From: DSOS01 sp035286585
GTDB taxonomy: Bacteria > Chloroflexota > Anaerolineae > Anaerolineales > UBA4823
Reading direction: 5' to 3'
DNA length: 16,432 nt
NCBI GenBank assembly: GCA_035286585.1
Contig: DATEDC010000054.1
Coordinates: forward strand, 1 to 16,432
This document shows positions 5,059 through 13,514 of this stretch, piece after piece. The translations under genes and the position numbers were made by a program. Each line of letters starts with the position of its first letter. Within the stretch, counting starts at the first letter, position 1. The notes below the pieces were generated by a model. That model did no database searches. It saw only the letters and a list, made by a program, of their open reading frames with translations, and had not been told where the DNA came from.

Positions 5059-6448
5059 CAGTTTCCGTCAGGTTGTGGATCCATTTGCGGGAGACGAAGC
5101 GATACAGGCTAATGGCAAATTTCGTCAGCTCGTCGCTCATGACCATCAGGTATACCCAATAGACCGGCAGATTCAAAACGAAGGCCCCCAATAATGCGGC
5201 GGGTACGCCGACCAGCCAGATCAAGCCTGCATCAACGGTCAAGGAAAAGCGCGTATCCCCTCCGCTGCGGAATATACCGATGATCATGATCATATTCGAT
5301 ACGCGCACCCACAGAAATAAGGCGATAATCACTAAAATCTTTTGTGAAAAGCCGATCACACTCGGAGAGACCTTGTAAAACGACAGAATCGGCTGTGCGC
5401 TGATCAGCACTAATCCCCCGACCAGGACCGAAACAGCTATGCCCATAACCAGCGATCGCCAGGCGTAGCGGTAAGCCGCCTGTTCATCGCCAGCCCCAAT
5501 CTGGTTGCCCACCAGGATAGCGCAGGCATTGCCAATGCCAATAAATATCACCAGGGCCAGGCTGTCGATGGAGGCGGCTATATTCATGGCCGCGACAGCC
5601 TCGGTGCCTATGCGGGCGTAAATGGCGTAATACGTGGTGATTCCCAGCGACCAAAAAAGCTCATTCAGCCAGACGGGCAGCACCGGTTTGAGCACCCGCC
5701 AGATAAAACTCATATCTATGCGCAAGATACTTCGCAGCCCAGCCGCCAAGGGTGATTTCTGCCAATAAGTCAGCCATACCAGGACAGCGCATTCCAGCAT
5801 GCGCGCGGTCAAAGCCGCCCATGCCGCTCCTTGTACACCTAACGCTGGCAATCCCAATTTACCCAAAATCAAGCCGTAGCTGAGAATCGTGTTGAATACC
5901 AGCGCTCCCGTGCTGACGATGAGGGGCTTTTTGACATCCCCAATGCTGCGCAGTACGGCTGCATAGCAGAAGGTCACCGCCATAAAAAGGTATGACCAAC
6001 CGTAGATGCGCAGGTAACTGCTTCCTGTTGCAATCACCTGCGGGTCCTGCGAGTAGATTCCCAGGGCGGCCCCTGGAGCGAGCAGCGCAACAGCCATGAA
6101 AAACCCCGCCACCCCCGAGCTAAACAGCAGGCAAAAACCCAGGACGCGATGAATATTGGTGATGTCCCTTTTACCCCATAATTGGGCTGTGAACATCGCC
6201 GCGCCGCTGGAAATTCCAAACAAGGAAAGCGTGAGCAAGAAAAAAATCTGGTTTGCCAGGCCCACCGCGGCAACTGCGGTCTCACCCAGTTGACCGATCA
6301 GTATCGTACCCACCATGTTCAAAGATGACATGATGAAGTTTTGCAAGGCAATAGGCAACGCCAGGTTGAATAATCGGGAGAAATACTGGCGGTCTTCAAA
6401 GAAACCAGCCAGCCGGCTGGCTGGCTGCCAAGTGGCACTGGTTTTCAA
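5054..6448 (-). CDS. MATE family efflux transporter
   Basis: A 464-residue polytopic membrane protein with the expected twelve or so helices in two homologous halves (about 25-220 and 245-445). The stretch LALPIALQNFIMSSLNMVGT with IGQLGETAVAAVGLANQI is the classical MatE N-terminal signature, and the second half repeats it (MNIAASIDSLALVIFIGIGNACAILVGNQIGAG). Proteins of this family export cationic drugs or metabolites in exchange for H+ or Na+. The length is normal for the family. The start is a TTG at 6448 with AAGGA eight bases upstream. The gene is a single unit, divergent from the FabH-like gene. The substrate cannot be told from sequence. Confidence 0.92.
   Translation of the reverse strand: MKTSATWQPASRLAGFFEDRQYFSRLFNLALPIALQNFIMSSLNMVGTILIGQLGETAVAAVGLANQIFFLLTLSLFGISSGAAMFTAQLWGKRDITNIHRVLGFCLLFSSGVAGFFMAVALLAPGAALGIYSQDPQVIATGSSYLRIYGWSYLFMAVTFCYAAVLRSIGDVKKPLIVSTGALVFNTILSYGLILGKLGLPALGVQGAAWAALTARMLECAVLVWLTYWQKSPLAAGLRSILRIDMSFIWRVLKPVLPVWLNELFWSLGITTYYAIYARIGTEAVAAMNIAASIDSLALVIFIGIGNACAILVGNQIGAGDEQAAYRYAWRSLVMGIAVSVLVGGLVLISAQPILSFYKVSPSVIGFSQKILVIIALFLWVRVSNMIMIIGIFRSGGDTRFSLTVDAGLIWLVGVPAALLGAFVLNLPVYWVYLMVMSDELTKFAISLYRFVSRKWIHNLTETV
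6405..6424. repeat. 20-bp perfect palindrome in the 5' end of the MATE gene
   Basis: CCAGCCAGCCGGCTGGCTGG is identical to its reverse complement. It covers about codons 9-15 of the MATE gene. In RNA it could fold into a GC-rich hairpin near the start codon, or in DNA serve as a protein site; it may also be chance from Ala/Ser/Arg codons. Confidence 0.55.
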
Positions 6449-6603
6449 GTTCGCAGTCCTTTAATAGAATTGTTTTTCGATTCGTTAAACAGGCTAAATT
6501 CTAACAGGTTTCCGCTGATCATGAACGAGCTGCGGTGTAGAATCCATTTTTTGCACAGGCTATTATCTCAGGCGGGATGTAATAAGAAGTGTTTAATCAT
6601 GTC

Positions 6604-6632
6604 TTGTTTTTTTTCTTATGAGAAAGTAGAAT
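6604..6632 (+). promoter_or_regulatory. Promoter of the FabH-like gene
   Basis: TTGTTT (6604-6609) and TAGAAT (6627-6632) have a 17-base spacer in an AT-rich stretch. The transcription start is expected near 6639. Confidence 0.6.
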
Positions 6633-6646
6633 AATGCAATCATCTA

Positions 6647-6661
6647 GCGGGATAATCCCGC
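6647..6661 (+). promoter_or_regulatory. Operator-like palindrome GCGGGAT-A-ATCCCGC
   Basis: Two perfect 7-bp arms (6647-6653, 6655-6661) flank one central A. The site would lie at about +8 to +22 of the transcript, a usual place for a repressor to block elongation. The regulator is unknown and none is encoded nearby. Confidence 0.5.
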
Positions 6662-6709
6662 GGAAATTTTTCATTGCTTCGCCCAAGGGAGCAGATTTCA
6701 GGAGAACCA

Positions 6710-7990
6710 ATGAGCAATCAAGAGACCACACTGACCGATCAGGTCAGAGCAGTATCATTTTTCGAGCAGGCGAACGTTCTGTATGAGCAACTCCCCATCG
6801 GACCCGGGATACCATTTGGTGTAACCCAGATCTATCATCCCATACTGGGAATTGGCGGCGCCTACGGCACCTGGGGCGCCGCTTACAACAACGCAGATCT
6901 GAAAACCCTGGTCGAAGACCGACTCGAGAAGTCTCTCAATCCGGAGGACCTGATGGAGCTCGGCTCGCTGGGTTTTCTCAGCCGCCATCACATCCAGGAT
7001 TTGCTGGATGACGACCACCTCGCCCTGGAGATCGAGGTGGGGGCGCGTTTCCTGCACGCGGCAATGGAAGCTTGCGGATGGAATCCGGACGAGATCGACG
7101 GCGTCTTGATCGGCAGCAGCGGGCCGGTGGCAAACGATTACACCGAACTGATAGCCCGCAGAGCGGGCATCCGCGAGAGCGCCCTCAAAGTCAGCGTGCA
7201 CAAAGCCTGCGATAGTTCTGTTGGAGCGCTCCATCTGGCGCTGAACCCCGAACTGCCGGCCAACCACAAATCCGGGCGCAACATAGCCGAGGAGCTTTAC
7301 GGGAAAAAAGTCCTGGTGGGAGGCATCGAGGGCTTGAGCAGATTTGTGCGCGCGTCTAACGACCATAACGCCTTGCAGCTTTTCGGCAACGGGGGAGGTG
7401 TGATTGGCGTTATTCCAGGCAATAACATGCGCTTTTTGGTAGGCAAAACACACGAAGCTTTCGATGAAGAGGGTGTCCTGGGAGTGCGCATGTATTACCC
7501 GCATTCCAAGCAGAAGAGTGCGGACGAATCCTTCGTCGAGGTATCTCAGGCAGGTCAAAATCACATCCGGGTGGCCGGGATGATGAACGAACCGGCGGAT
7601 GGCTCGCCGATTTCCATGGCGGGTCCGATGGGCATGGTGAAGCTGTTCGTGCGCACCGGCGTGGAAGTTGTCAAGGAGGCTTACGCAGCTTACCAGGCAA
7701 AAATGAACGAGCTGGGCACGGCCGGTAAAGAAATTGCCTCGGTGGTAGTGCACCACGCCAACTTAAAAATCAACCGGCTTAAAGAAAAGCACCTGAACAA
7801 AGAGGGCATCTACCTGCCCATGCCGTGGGTCATAAGCGACTTCGGGAACGTGAGCGCAGCTTCCAACATGATCGCCTTTTTGCGCCAGCTCGCCGGAATC
7901 AAGCCCGGCGACCACATCCTCATCGATGGCTTTGGCGCTGGCACTTATTACGATGTCCTGGCGGTGGAACTGCCGGGTATGGTTGGATGA
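6710..7990 (+). CDS. FabH-like 3-oxoacyl-ACP synthase III family protein
   Basis: 426 residues from the ATG at 6710, preceded by CAGGAG five bases upstream; a longer frame from 6674 lacks a site. The thiolase-fold triad of KAS III enzymes is visible: Cys167 in VHKACDSSVGALHLAL, His348 in VVVHHANLKI (the HQAN motif with His for Gln) and Asn380 in FGNVSAASNMIAF. Such enzymes condense an acyl-CoA with malonyl-ACP or a similar acceptor. It is about 100 residues longer than housekeeping FabH, with an N-terminal extension (1-60), so it is probably not the fatty-acid primer enzyme. No acyl carrier protein, reductase or dehydratase is next to it. It is a single gene behind its own promoter and operator. 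The substrate and product are unknown. Confidence 0.85.
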   Translation: MSNQETTLTDQVRAVSFFEQANVLYEQLPIGPGIPFGVTQIYHPILGIGGAYGTWGAAYNNADLKTLVEDRLEKSLNPEDLMELGSLGFLSRHHIQDLLDDDHLALEIEVGARFLHAAMEACGWNPDEIDGVLIGSSGPVANDYTELIARRAGIRESALKVSVHKACDSSVGALHLALNPELPANHKSGRNIAEELYGKKVLVGGIEGLSRFVRASNDHNALQLFGNGGGVIGVIPGNNMRFLVGKTHEAFDEEGVLGVRMYYPHSKQKSADESFVEVSQAGQNHIRVAGMMNEPADGSPISMAGPMGMVKLFVRTGVEVVKEAYAAYQAKMNELGTAGKEIASVVVHHANLKINRLKEKHLNKEGIYLPMPWVISDFGNVSAASNMIAFLRQLAGIKPGDHILIDGFGAGTYYDVLAVELPGMVG

Positions 7991-8217
7991 GGTATTTTCA
8001 GCCAACTTCCCGCTATTGGAACGCGGATTCTCTTAGCAGCAAATCCGTTGATCGTGGGTTATTAAACTCTTCAGGTCATAACGTCCCGCAGGTTCCCCTA
8101 ATACAAGCCTGTGAGTTCATAAACCAGTGGGGCATTCATATCCAAGTTATCTGAAGGTTAATAATAACGGGGAAAGTTGTTAGCCTCATTGGACCATTGT
8201 TTCTCATTGGAGGGCGC

Positions 8218-9435
8218 ATGAGCACTGCTGATTTTCAGGTCTGGGTGGAGCAGAACCTGCTGCTGGCGGTCAGCGTCGGCATTATCCTTAGCTTAATCGT
8301 GTTCCTGTTTACACGAAATATCATCGCCAGGGGATTGATCATTCTGGCTGGGCGCACTTCCACCCGGGTAGATGACATCCTGGTCAAACACCTGCGACCA
8401 TTCCGCATCGCCTGGCTTGCGCCGCTGGCGATGACCTTTGCCTTTGCTTACCTGTTTCCGGAGAATGAGACATTGATCAAAAAGGGGGCATTGTTCTTCA
8501 TCCTGTGGGTCTCGGTGGTAACACTCAACGCCCTGCTGGATGCATTGAACGAGATCTACGAAAGCCGCCCGAATTTCAACGGGGTCAGTATCCAGAGCTA
8601 TCTGGACATCGCCAAGATCGCGCTGGTTTTGGTGGCGATCATTCTGAGCATCTCATTACTGTCCGGCGAGTCGCCGTTGGTGCTCTTAACCGGGCTAGGA
8701 GCGCTTACAGCGGTGCTGCTGCTGATCTTCCAGAACACCATCCTATCGCTGGTCGCCAGCATTCAGATTGCTACCCATGACCTGATCAAGGAAGGCGACT
8801 GGATTGAAGTGCCCAGCTACGAGGCGGATGGCGATGTGGTCAATATCAGTTTGCACACCATCAAGATCCAAAATTTCGATAAGACATTCACCGTCATCCC
8901 GACCTACAAGATAACCGAAGTGGCTTATAAGAACTGGCGCGGCATGACAGAGAGCGGCGGCAGGCGCATCCAGCGCTCCCTACTGGTGGATATGAACAGT
9001 ATCAAGTTTTGCGACGAGGGTATGCTTAGGCGCCTGAGCAAAATTGACCTGATCCAGCACTACCTACAGGAACGGATTGCCTCAATTGAAACCTACCAGC
9101 AGGAACATGGTGAGCAATACGACTCGCCGCTAGACGGCCCGCAGATCACTAATACCGAGATCTTCCGCCGCTATATTGTTACTTATCTGAAAAGCCGCCC
9201 GGATATCCACCAGGATGGCATGCCGTTCCTGGTGCGCACGCTGGCGCTCACCCCAGCTGGGTTGCCAATCGAGCTGTACATTTTCACGCGCACGACTCAG
9301 TGGGAGGAGTACGAAGGCATACAGGCTGAGATTTTCGACCACCTGTTGGCAGCCGCTGGGCACTTCGACCTGCGCGTCTTCCAGGAGCCGACTGGTATGG
9401 ACTTCGCCAACTTCGCCCGCGGGTTAGTGAGTTGA
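8218..9435 (+). CDS. MscS-family mechanosensitive channel, YbdG-like
   Basis: 405 residues from the ATG at 8218, which has GGAGG four bases upstream. About five hydrophobic helices are visible (about 13-33, 63-82, 90-112, 131-150, 153-183). The last one, with GLGALTAVLLLIFQNTILSLVASIQI, corresponds to the pore helix of MscS. It is followed by the beta domain (KEGDWIEVPSYEADGDVVNI, then FTVIPTYKI) and a cytoplasmic region. The sequence RSLLVDMNSIKFC and an extended C-terminal part point to the YbdG branch, which responds to osmotic change in Escherichia coli. It is a single gene, convergent with the LysM gene. The 227 bases before it hold no clear promoter. Confidence 0.9.
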   Translation: MSTADFQVWVEQNLLLAVSVGIILSLIVFLFTRNIIARGLIILAGRTSTRVDDILVKHLRPFRIAWLAPLAMTFAFAYLFPENETLIKKGALFFILWVSVVTLNALLDALNEIYESRPNFNGVSIQSYLDIAKIALVLVAIILSISLLSGESPLVLLTGLGALTAVLLLIFQNTILSLVASIQIATHDLIKEGDWIEVPSYEADGDVVNISLHTIKIQNFDKTFTVIPTYKITEVAYKNWRGMTESGGRRIQRSLLVDMNSIKFCDEGMLRRLSKIDLIQHYLQERIASIETYQQEHGEQYDSPLDGPQITNTEIFRRYIVTYLKSRPDIHQDGMPFLVRTLALTPAGLPIELYIFTRTTQWEEYEGIQAEIFDHLLAAAGHFDLRVFQEPTGMDFANFARGLVS

Positions 9436-9503
9436 GTGGAGGTGGCACAGATCGCGATCGACAATGTCTGGAGAGCAGTATACATTAGCCCGATAAAAAC
9501 AAT

Positions 9504-9549
9504 AAAATCGGTCGGCAGATGCTGATGGCAAACGCCGACCGGTTTTTTT
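9504..9549. terminator. Bidirectional terminator between MscS and LysM genes
   Basis: CGGTCGGC (9509-9516) pairs with GCCGACCG (9534-9541) around a 17-nt loop. The stem is flanked by AAAA on the left (9504-9507) and seven T on the right (9543-9549). It can end transcripts from both convergent genes. Confidence 0.85.
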
Positions 9550-9580
9550 ATGGGGTTATATTTTCAGGATTCATCGACTC

Positions 9581-10471
9581 TTATTTGGTTTTGTTCTCCA
9601 CGGTCAGGTAAACCGCGATGCCGAGCGTTTTGTTCTCCAGGCGCAGGTCAATCCTGGATTTTCCCTGCAGGTTTGCGGGGATCTCGAAGGTCTCTTTCAC
9701 ACTGCCGCCTTTAGTGGAGAACAGGGTGCCCACCTTGAAGCCTTCGACGCCCTTGCTTCCAGCCCTGCCCATGTAGACATCGAATGGTACGTTGGCGAGC
9801 AGGTTGCTGGTCTGGATCTTGATCCAGGCGTCCTTCTTGACCGAAGTGACTTTAAAGCCCAGCGGAGGAGCGCCGATCCCGCCAGTATTCCCTTCAGCAG
9901 TAGCGTTTACGAACCAGTTAGAGGCTGTATCGCCTGCCTTGCTGTAGATGCTGACGGCGATCATCATAACATCCACCAGCTTCGAGGGTATAACCAAGGT
10001 GGTCTCAAAAGCGCCATTCTTATCCGTGGTTGCCCAGCCGGCCTGGATCGCTTTGGAGAAATCCGTGCCATACTTGCCCAGGTAGATCGTATAACGGGTG
10101 CTGGCTGTCAGATTCTTACCGCGCAGTGTAACGCTTACATCTTCCTTGACGCGATAGGCATAGACACGCACGCTGCCGCTATAATCCGGCGTCACAACCG
10201 TTCCACTGCCGGTGGTGGAGACGCACAGTTTCTGCCCGGGGTAAATCTTGTTGGGGTCCTTCAGGTTGTTGAGCTCAGCCAGAGTTCTCCAATCTGTGCG
10301 GTACATCCTGGCGATCGCGGAGAGATACTCGCCGCGCTGCACGGTATGCCACTGCTTGCAGGTGGCGGCTGTCTCCGCTGCCGCCAACCCCGGCTGGTAG
10401 CTGGCAGCCAGCATCCCAAATACTAAGAGCAGTATCGATAACAGGGGTAAAACTTTCCTTATGGCGTTCAT
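9581..10471 (-). CDS. Secreted LysM protein with two repeated C-terminal domains
   Basis: 296 residues, ATG at 10471 with GAGGTG about six bases upstream. Residues 1-31 are a Sec signal peptide (basic start, hydrophobic core LLSILLLVFGMLAA, cleavage near GLAAAETAA). Residues 41-84 form a LysM domain (HTVQRGEYLSAIA, then IYPGQKLCV), which binds N-acetylglucosamine-containing glycans such as peptidoglycan. The only two cysteines, C38 and C83, flank it and may form a disulfide. Two related beta-rich segments follow (about 98-191 and 204-296). Compare YTIYLGKYG with FDVYMGRAG, and FETTLVIPSKL with KETFEIPANL. No hydrolase motif is visible. A cell-wall-bound or exported structural role is inferred. 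Confidence 0.85.
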   Translation of the reverse strand: MNAIRKVLPLLSILLLVFGMLAASYQPGLAAAETAATCKQWHTVQRGEYLSAIARMYRTDWRTLAELNNLKDPNKIYPGQKLCVSTTGSGTVVTPDYSGSVRVYAYRVKEDVSVTLRGKNLTASTRYTIYLGKYGTDFSKAIQAGWATTDKNGAFETTLVIPSKLVDVMMIAVSIYSKAGDTASNWFVNATAEGNTGGIGAPPLGFKVTSVKKDAWIKIQTSNLLANVPFDVYMGRAGSKGVEGFKVGTLFSTKGGSVKETFEIPANLQGKSRIDLRLENKTLGIAVYLTVENKTK

Positions 10472-10800
10472 TTTTCACCTCGCGTATTTTTGATATTTCA
10501 GCCTGAATTTCAGGCTGTTTATTTTCCGACTGACTTCCTTGAAAGGATCACCAGCCATTTTCTAGGTATAGTTTAGCCAACTATATGGCGGTTGTAATCC
10601 GCCAAAAGAAGGAATTGGGCATCGGCGATTGGATGATTTTTATCTCTGCCGAAAGTCCAGATGCTCTGGTACAATAATCACAATCGTGCCGTCAATCACC
10701 CTCCTACAACCTGCCGGGGTGGGATAAAATCTAATACCTCCGCCTGTTCCGATTCACCTGACCAGTTATCGTACAGTCTTCGCGCGCTGAGAAGAGATTC
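10472..10800. other. Divergent intergenic region (329 bp)
   Basis: The region lies between the LysM gene (minus) and the transport operon (plus) and holds no credible gene. It contains the palindrome at 10499-10517 and a second inverted repeat, TGGCGG (10586-10591) with CCGCCA (10599-10604) around TTGTAAT. A TACAAT at 10670-10675 could be a -10 for the operon, but its -35 is poor and it would leave a leader of over 100 bases. No riboswitch could be recognised. Confidence 0.5.
10499..10517. promoter_or_regulatory. Operator-like palindrome CAGCCTGAA-T-TTCAGGCTG
   Basis: Two perfect 9-bp arms (10499-10507, 10509-10517) flank one central base, 28 bases upstream of the LysM start codon. A site this long and tight is more likely a protein-binding operator than an RNA hairpin, because the one-base loop cannot close without opening pairs. 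Confidence 0.5.
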
Positions 10801-11583
10801 GTGACCTCCAATAACCACCACCTGGAAGTGGAAAACGTATTCCTCAGTTTTGGCGGCATCCAAGCGCTCAACGATGTCAGCTTTGCAGCGACTAAAGGGG
10901 AGATTTTAGCTATCATCGGGCCGAATGGCGCGGGAAAAACATCGCTGCTCAACTGCTTGAATAATTTTTACCACCCTGACGCAGGTCGGATCCTTTTTGA
11001 AAATTACGATCTCACCCGCCTGCCTGCCTATCGCATCGCACGGATCGGCATCGCCCGGACCTTTCAACAAACAGCACTTTACACAGGGTTGAGCACCTTA
11101 GACAACCTGATGGCAGCCCGCCACATCCACATGCGCTCGGGGATGTTACGCTGCCTGGTATACTGGGGCGCCGCTCATAAAGAGGATATCGCCCACCGGG
11201 CGGTGGTCGAAGAAATCATAGACTTCCTGGAAATCGAGCACATTCGCAAAGCCATCGTAGGAGCGCTGCCTCATGGGCTGCGCAAACGGGTGGAGCTCGG
11301 CCGAGCCATGGCGTTGGAACCGCGCTTACTGCTGCTGGACGAACCGATGACGGGAATGAACCAGGAGGAGAAGGAAGACATGGCGCGATTCATCCTGGAT
11401 ATCAACGAGCGCTCGAACACCACGATCTTGCTGATCGAACACGATATGGGCCTGGTCATGGATATCGCCGAGCGGATCATCGTGCTCGATTTTGGCAGCA
11501 AGATCGCCGAAGGCACACCCGAAGAGATCCGCCATGATCAGGCTGTGATCAACGCTTATCTGGGAAAAGCCAGCTTACAATGA
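10801..11583 (+). CDS. LivG-type ABC transporter ATP-binding protein
   Basis: 260 residues starting at a GTG with only a weak upstream site (GAAGAG). It is the ATPase of a HAAT-family importer at the inner face of the membrane. Walker A is GPNGAGKT (40-47), the Q-loop Gln is at about 89 (TFQQT), Walker B is LLLLDEP (176-182) with Glu181, and the switch His is H214 (EHDM). The ABC signature is LPHGLRKRVE (156-165) in place of the LSGGQ type; Ser and the usual Gly-Gly are missing. Related LivG proteins often carry LPYGL-type signatures, so this is probably a subgroup feature and not a defect. First gene of the operon; its stop overlaps the ligase start by ATGA. Confidence 0.92.
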   Translation: MTSNNHHLEVENVFLSFGGIQALNDVSFAATKGEILAIIGPNGAGKTSLLNCLNNFYHPDAGRILFENYDLTRLPAYRIARIGIARTFQQTALYTGLSTLDNLMAARHIHMRSGMLRCLVYWGAAHKEDIAHRAVVEEIIDFLEIEHIRKAIVGALPHGLRKRVELGRAMALEPRLLLLDEPMTGMNQEEKEDMARFILDINERSNTTILLIEHDMGLVMDIAERIIVLDFGSKIAEGTPEEIRHDQAVINAYLGKASLQ

Positions 11584-13514
11584 ACGCACTCGACACACTG
11601 CCAAAGAATTTGCTGGCTGCGCACAAAAAATACGGCGAGCGTAAAATCGCCATGCGCCAGAAAGACAGGGGCATCTGGCGGGCTCATACCTGGACCGATT
11701 CGTATAACCAGGTGCGCGATTTGTGCTTGGGCTTGATCAGCCTGGGCTTGCAGCGCGGCGACAAGGTTTGCATCATCGGCGACAACGATCCCCAATATTT
11801 CTGGGCGCAGCTTGCTATCCAGGCTGGCGGCGGGGTAGCCGTGGGCATATTCACAGACAGCAACCCGCCAGAGATCCAATATATCATCAGCCATTCGGAT
11901 TCGGTTTTCGTTTTCGCCAAAGACCAGGAGCAGTGCGACAAGCTGCTCGAAATACGAACCCAAATCCCAGATGTAAAGCGAGTCATCTACTGGGATGATA
12001 AAGGCCTGTGGAGCTATGATGAACCCTGGTTAATCGACTATCAGGAACTGCAGAGGATTGGGCAGGAACTTCGCATGGAAACGCCAGACCAGTTCGAGAG
12101 CACGCTGCTTCAAGGCAAAGGAGACGATCTGGCCATTTTCTGTTACACCTCCGGCACCACAGGCGAGCCTAAAGGGGCAATGATCAGCCACGTAAATTTG
12201 ATTGCCGGGAGCGATAGCGCCCAACTGGCAGACCCACGCCTGGACAGCGACGAATACCTGTCTTTTCTGCCGCCAGCCTGGATCACGGAAAATGTGCTCG
12301 GACTGACCCAGCATCTGCGCAGCGGCATGGTGGTAAATTTCCCGGAGGCACCGGAGACAGTCCAGGAGAATATCCGCGAGATCGCCCCTCACGCCCTGTT
12401 GTTCAGCGCTCGCCTTTGGGAGAATCTGGTTTCTCTGGTGCAGGTAAAAATCTCCGAGACAAACTTGGCGAACCGCCTGCTATACAAGATCTTTCTCCCG
12501 GTTGGGTATAAAATTGCCGCGCTGCGCTATGAAGAGCGCCGGCCGATCGACCTCTTCTGGCGCCTGCTGAACGCCCTTGGAGAAGCAGCCCTGTTCCGCC
12601 CCTTGCGCGATAAGCTGGGCCTGGTCCGCGTCAAATCTGCTTACTCATCTGGTGCAGCGCTCAATCCACAGGTGATCCGCTTCTTCAGAGCGATTGGCGT
12701 GAACATCAAACAGCTTTATGGCTCCACCGAGGCGCAGGTGCACACCCTGCATATCGGCGACGACGTCCGCTTTGAAACCGTCGGCGTGCCTTCACCCGGA
12801 CAGCAGGTGAAGATCGCCGAAAACAGTGAAATCCTGATCTCCGGGGGCACAGTATTTCAAGGCTACTATAAAAATCGAGAAGCCACCCTGCAAGCCCTGA
12901 TCATTGACGAGCAAAACCGGCGCTGGTTCCGAACCGGCGATGCGGGGCACCTGAGCGAGGGCGGTCACTTGATCTACCTGGATCGGGTCAAAGAGATGAT
13001 CACTCTGGCAAGCGGCGAAAAATATTCACCCCAATATCTGGAAGGTCAGCTCAAGTTCAGCCCGTACATCCGCGATGTAATGACCATCGGGGGTGAGGAC
13101 AAACCCTACGTCGCTGCATTGATCAACATCGATTTTGAGAATGTCGGACGCTGGGCAGAAAAGCGTGGTCTAAGCTATACTACCTTTGTGGACCTCTCCC
13201 AAAAAACTGAAACTTACAGCATGATCCGCCAGGACGTAGAACGAGTCAACCGCGGCCTGCCTGGTCCGGCGCGCATTCAAAAGTTTGTCCTGCTACATAA
13301 AGAATTCGACGCAGATGAAGGGGAACTGACCCGCACCCGCAAACTGCGCCGGAATTTACTCTACCAACGCTACCAGACCATCATCGATGCCATGTACTCC
13401 GAGGCGGAGAGCGTCTATGTTCGCGCCGCGGTGCGCTACCGCGATGGGCGCGAAGGCGTTGTAGAAACCACGGTGCGTATCGAGAGTATGGATGCGGAAG
13501 TCATAGCGGCATGA
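11580..13514 (+). CDS. AMP-forming acyl-CoA synthetase (long-chain type)
   Basis: 644 residues, start ATG in an ATGA overlap with the ATPase gene. It activates a carboxylic acid to an acyl-adenylate and then to its CoA thioester. The phosphate loop is YTSGTTGEPKG (189-199), the adenine motif YGSTE (380-384), the RTGD motif 451-454 and the hinge region YLDRVKEMI (466-474). The catalytic lysine is probably K588 in LTRTRKLRR. It closely follows the long-chain fatty-acid-CoA ligase (FadD15-like) layout, including the SGAAL segment (357-361). The C-terminal 45 residues extend past the A10 motif. Being sandwiched between importer genes, it probably acts on the imported substrate or its product. The actual acid is unknown. 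Confidence 0.9.
   Translation: MNALDTLPKNLLAAHKKYGERKIAMRQKDRGIWRAHTWTDSYNQVRDLCLGLISLGLQRGDKVCIIGDNDPQYFWAQLAIQAGGGVAVGIFTDSNPPEIQYIISHSDSVFVFAKDQEQCDKLLEIRTQIPDVKRVIYWDDKGLWSYDEPWLIDYQELQRIGQELRMETPDQFESTLLQGKGDDLAIFCYTSGTTGEPKGAMISHVNLIAGSDSAQLADPRLDSDEYLSFLPPAWITENVLGLTQHLRSGMVVNFPEAPETVQENIREIAPHALLFSARLWENLVSLVQVKISETNLANRLLYKIFLPVGYKIAALRYEERRPIDLFWRLLNALGEAALFRPLRDKLGLVRVKSAYSSGAALNPQVIRFFRAIGVNIKQLYGSTEAQVHTLHIGDDVRFETVGVPSPGQQVKIAENSEILISGGTVFQGYYKNREATLQALIIDEQNRRWFRTGDAGHLSEGGHLIYLDRVKEMITLASGEKYSPQYLEGQLKFSPYIRDVMTIGGEDKPYVAALINIDFENVGRWAEKRGLSYTTFVDLSQKTETYSMIRQDVERVNRGLPGPARIQKFVLLHKEFDADEGELTRTRKLRRNLLYQRYQTIIDAMYSEAESVYVRAAVRYRDGREGVVETTVRIESMDAEVIAA

Noticed and set aside
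6755..7756. A 333-codon open frame on the minus strand opposite the FabH-like gene
   Set aside because: It is a shadow frame in GC-rich DNA; the plus-strand frame has an intact catalytic triad and a ribosome binding site.
7987..8154. A 55-codon frame starting in an ATGA overlap with the FabH-like stop
   Set aside because: The predicted peptide has no recognisable composition bias of a real protein, no domain and no ribosome binding site of its own. The stretch looks like ordinary intergenic DNA, so it is not called.
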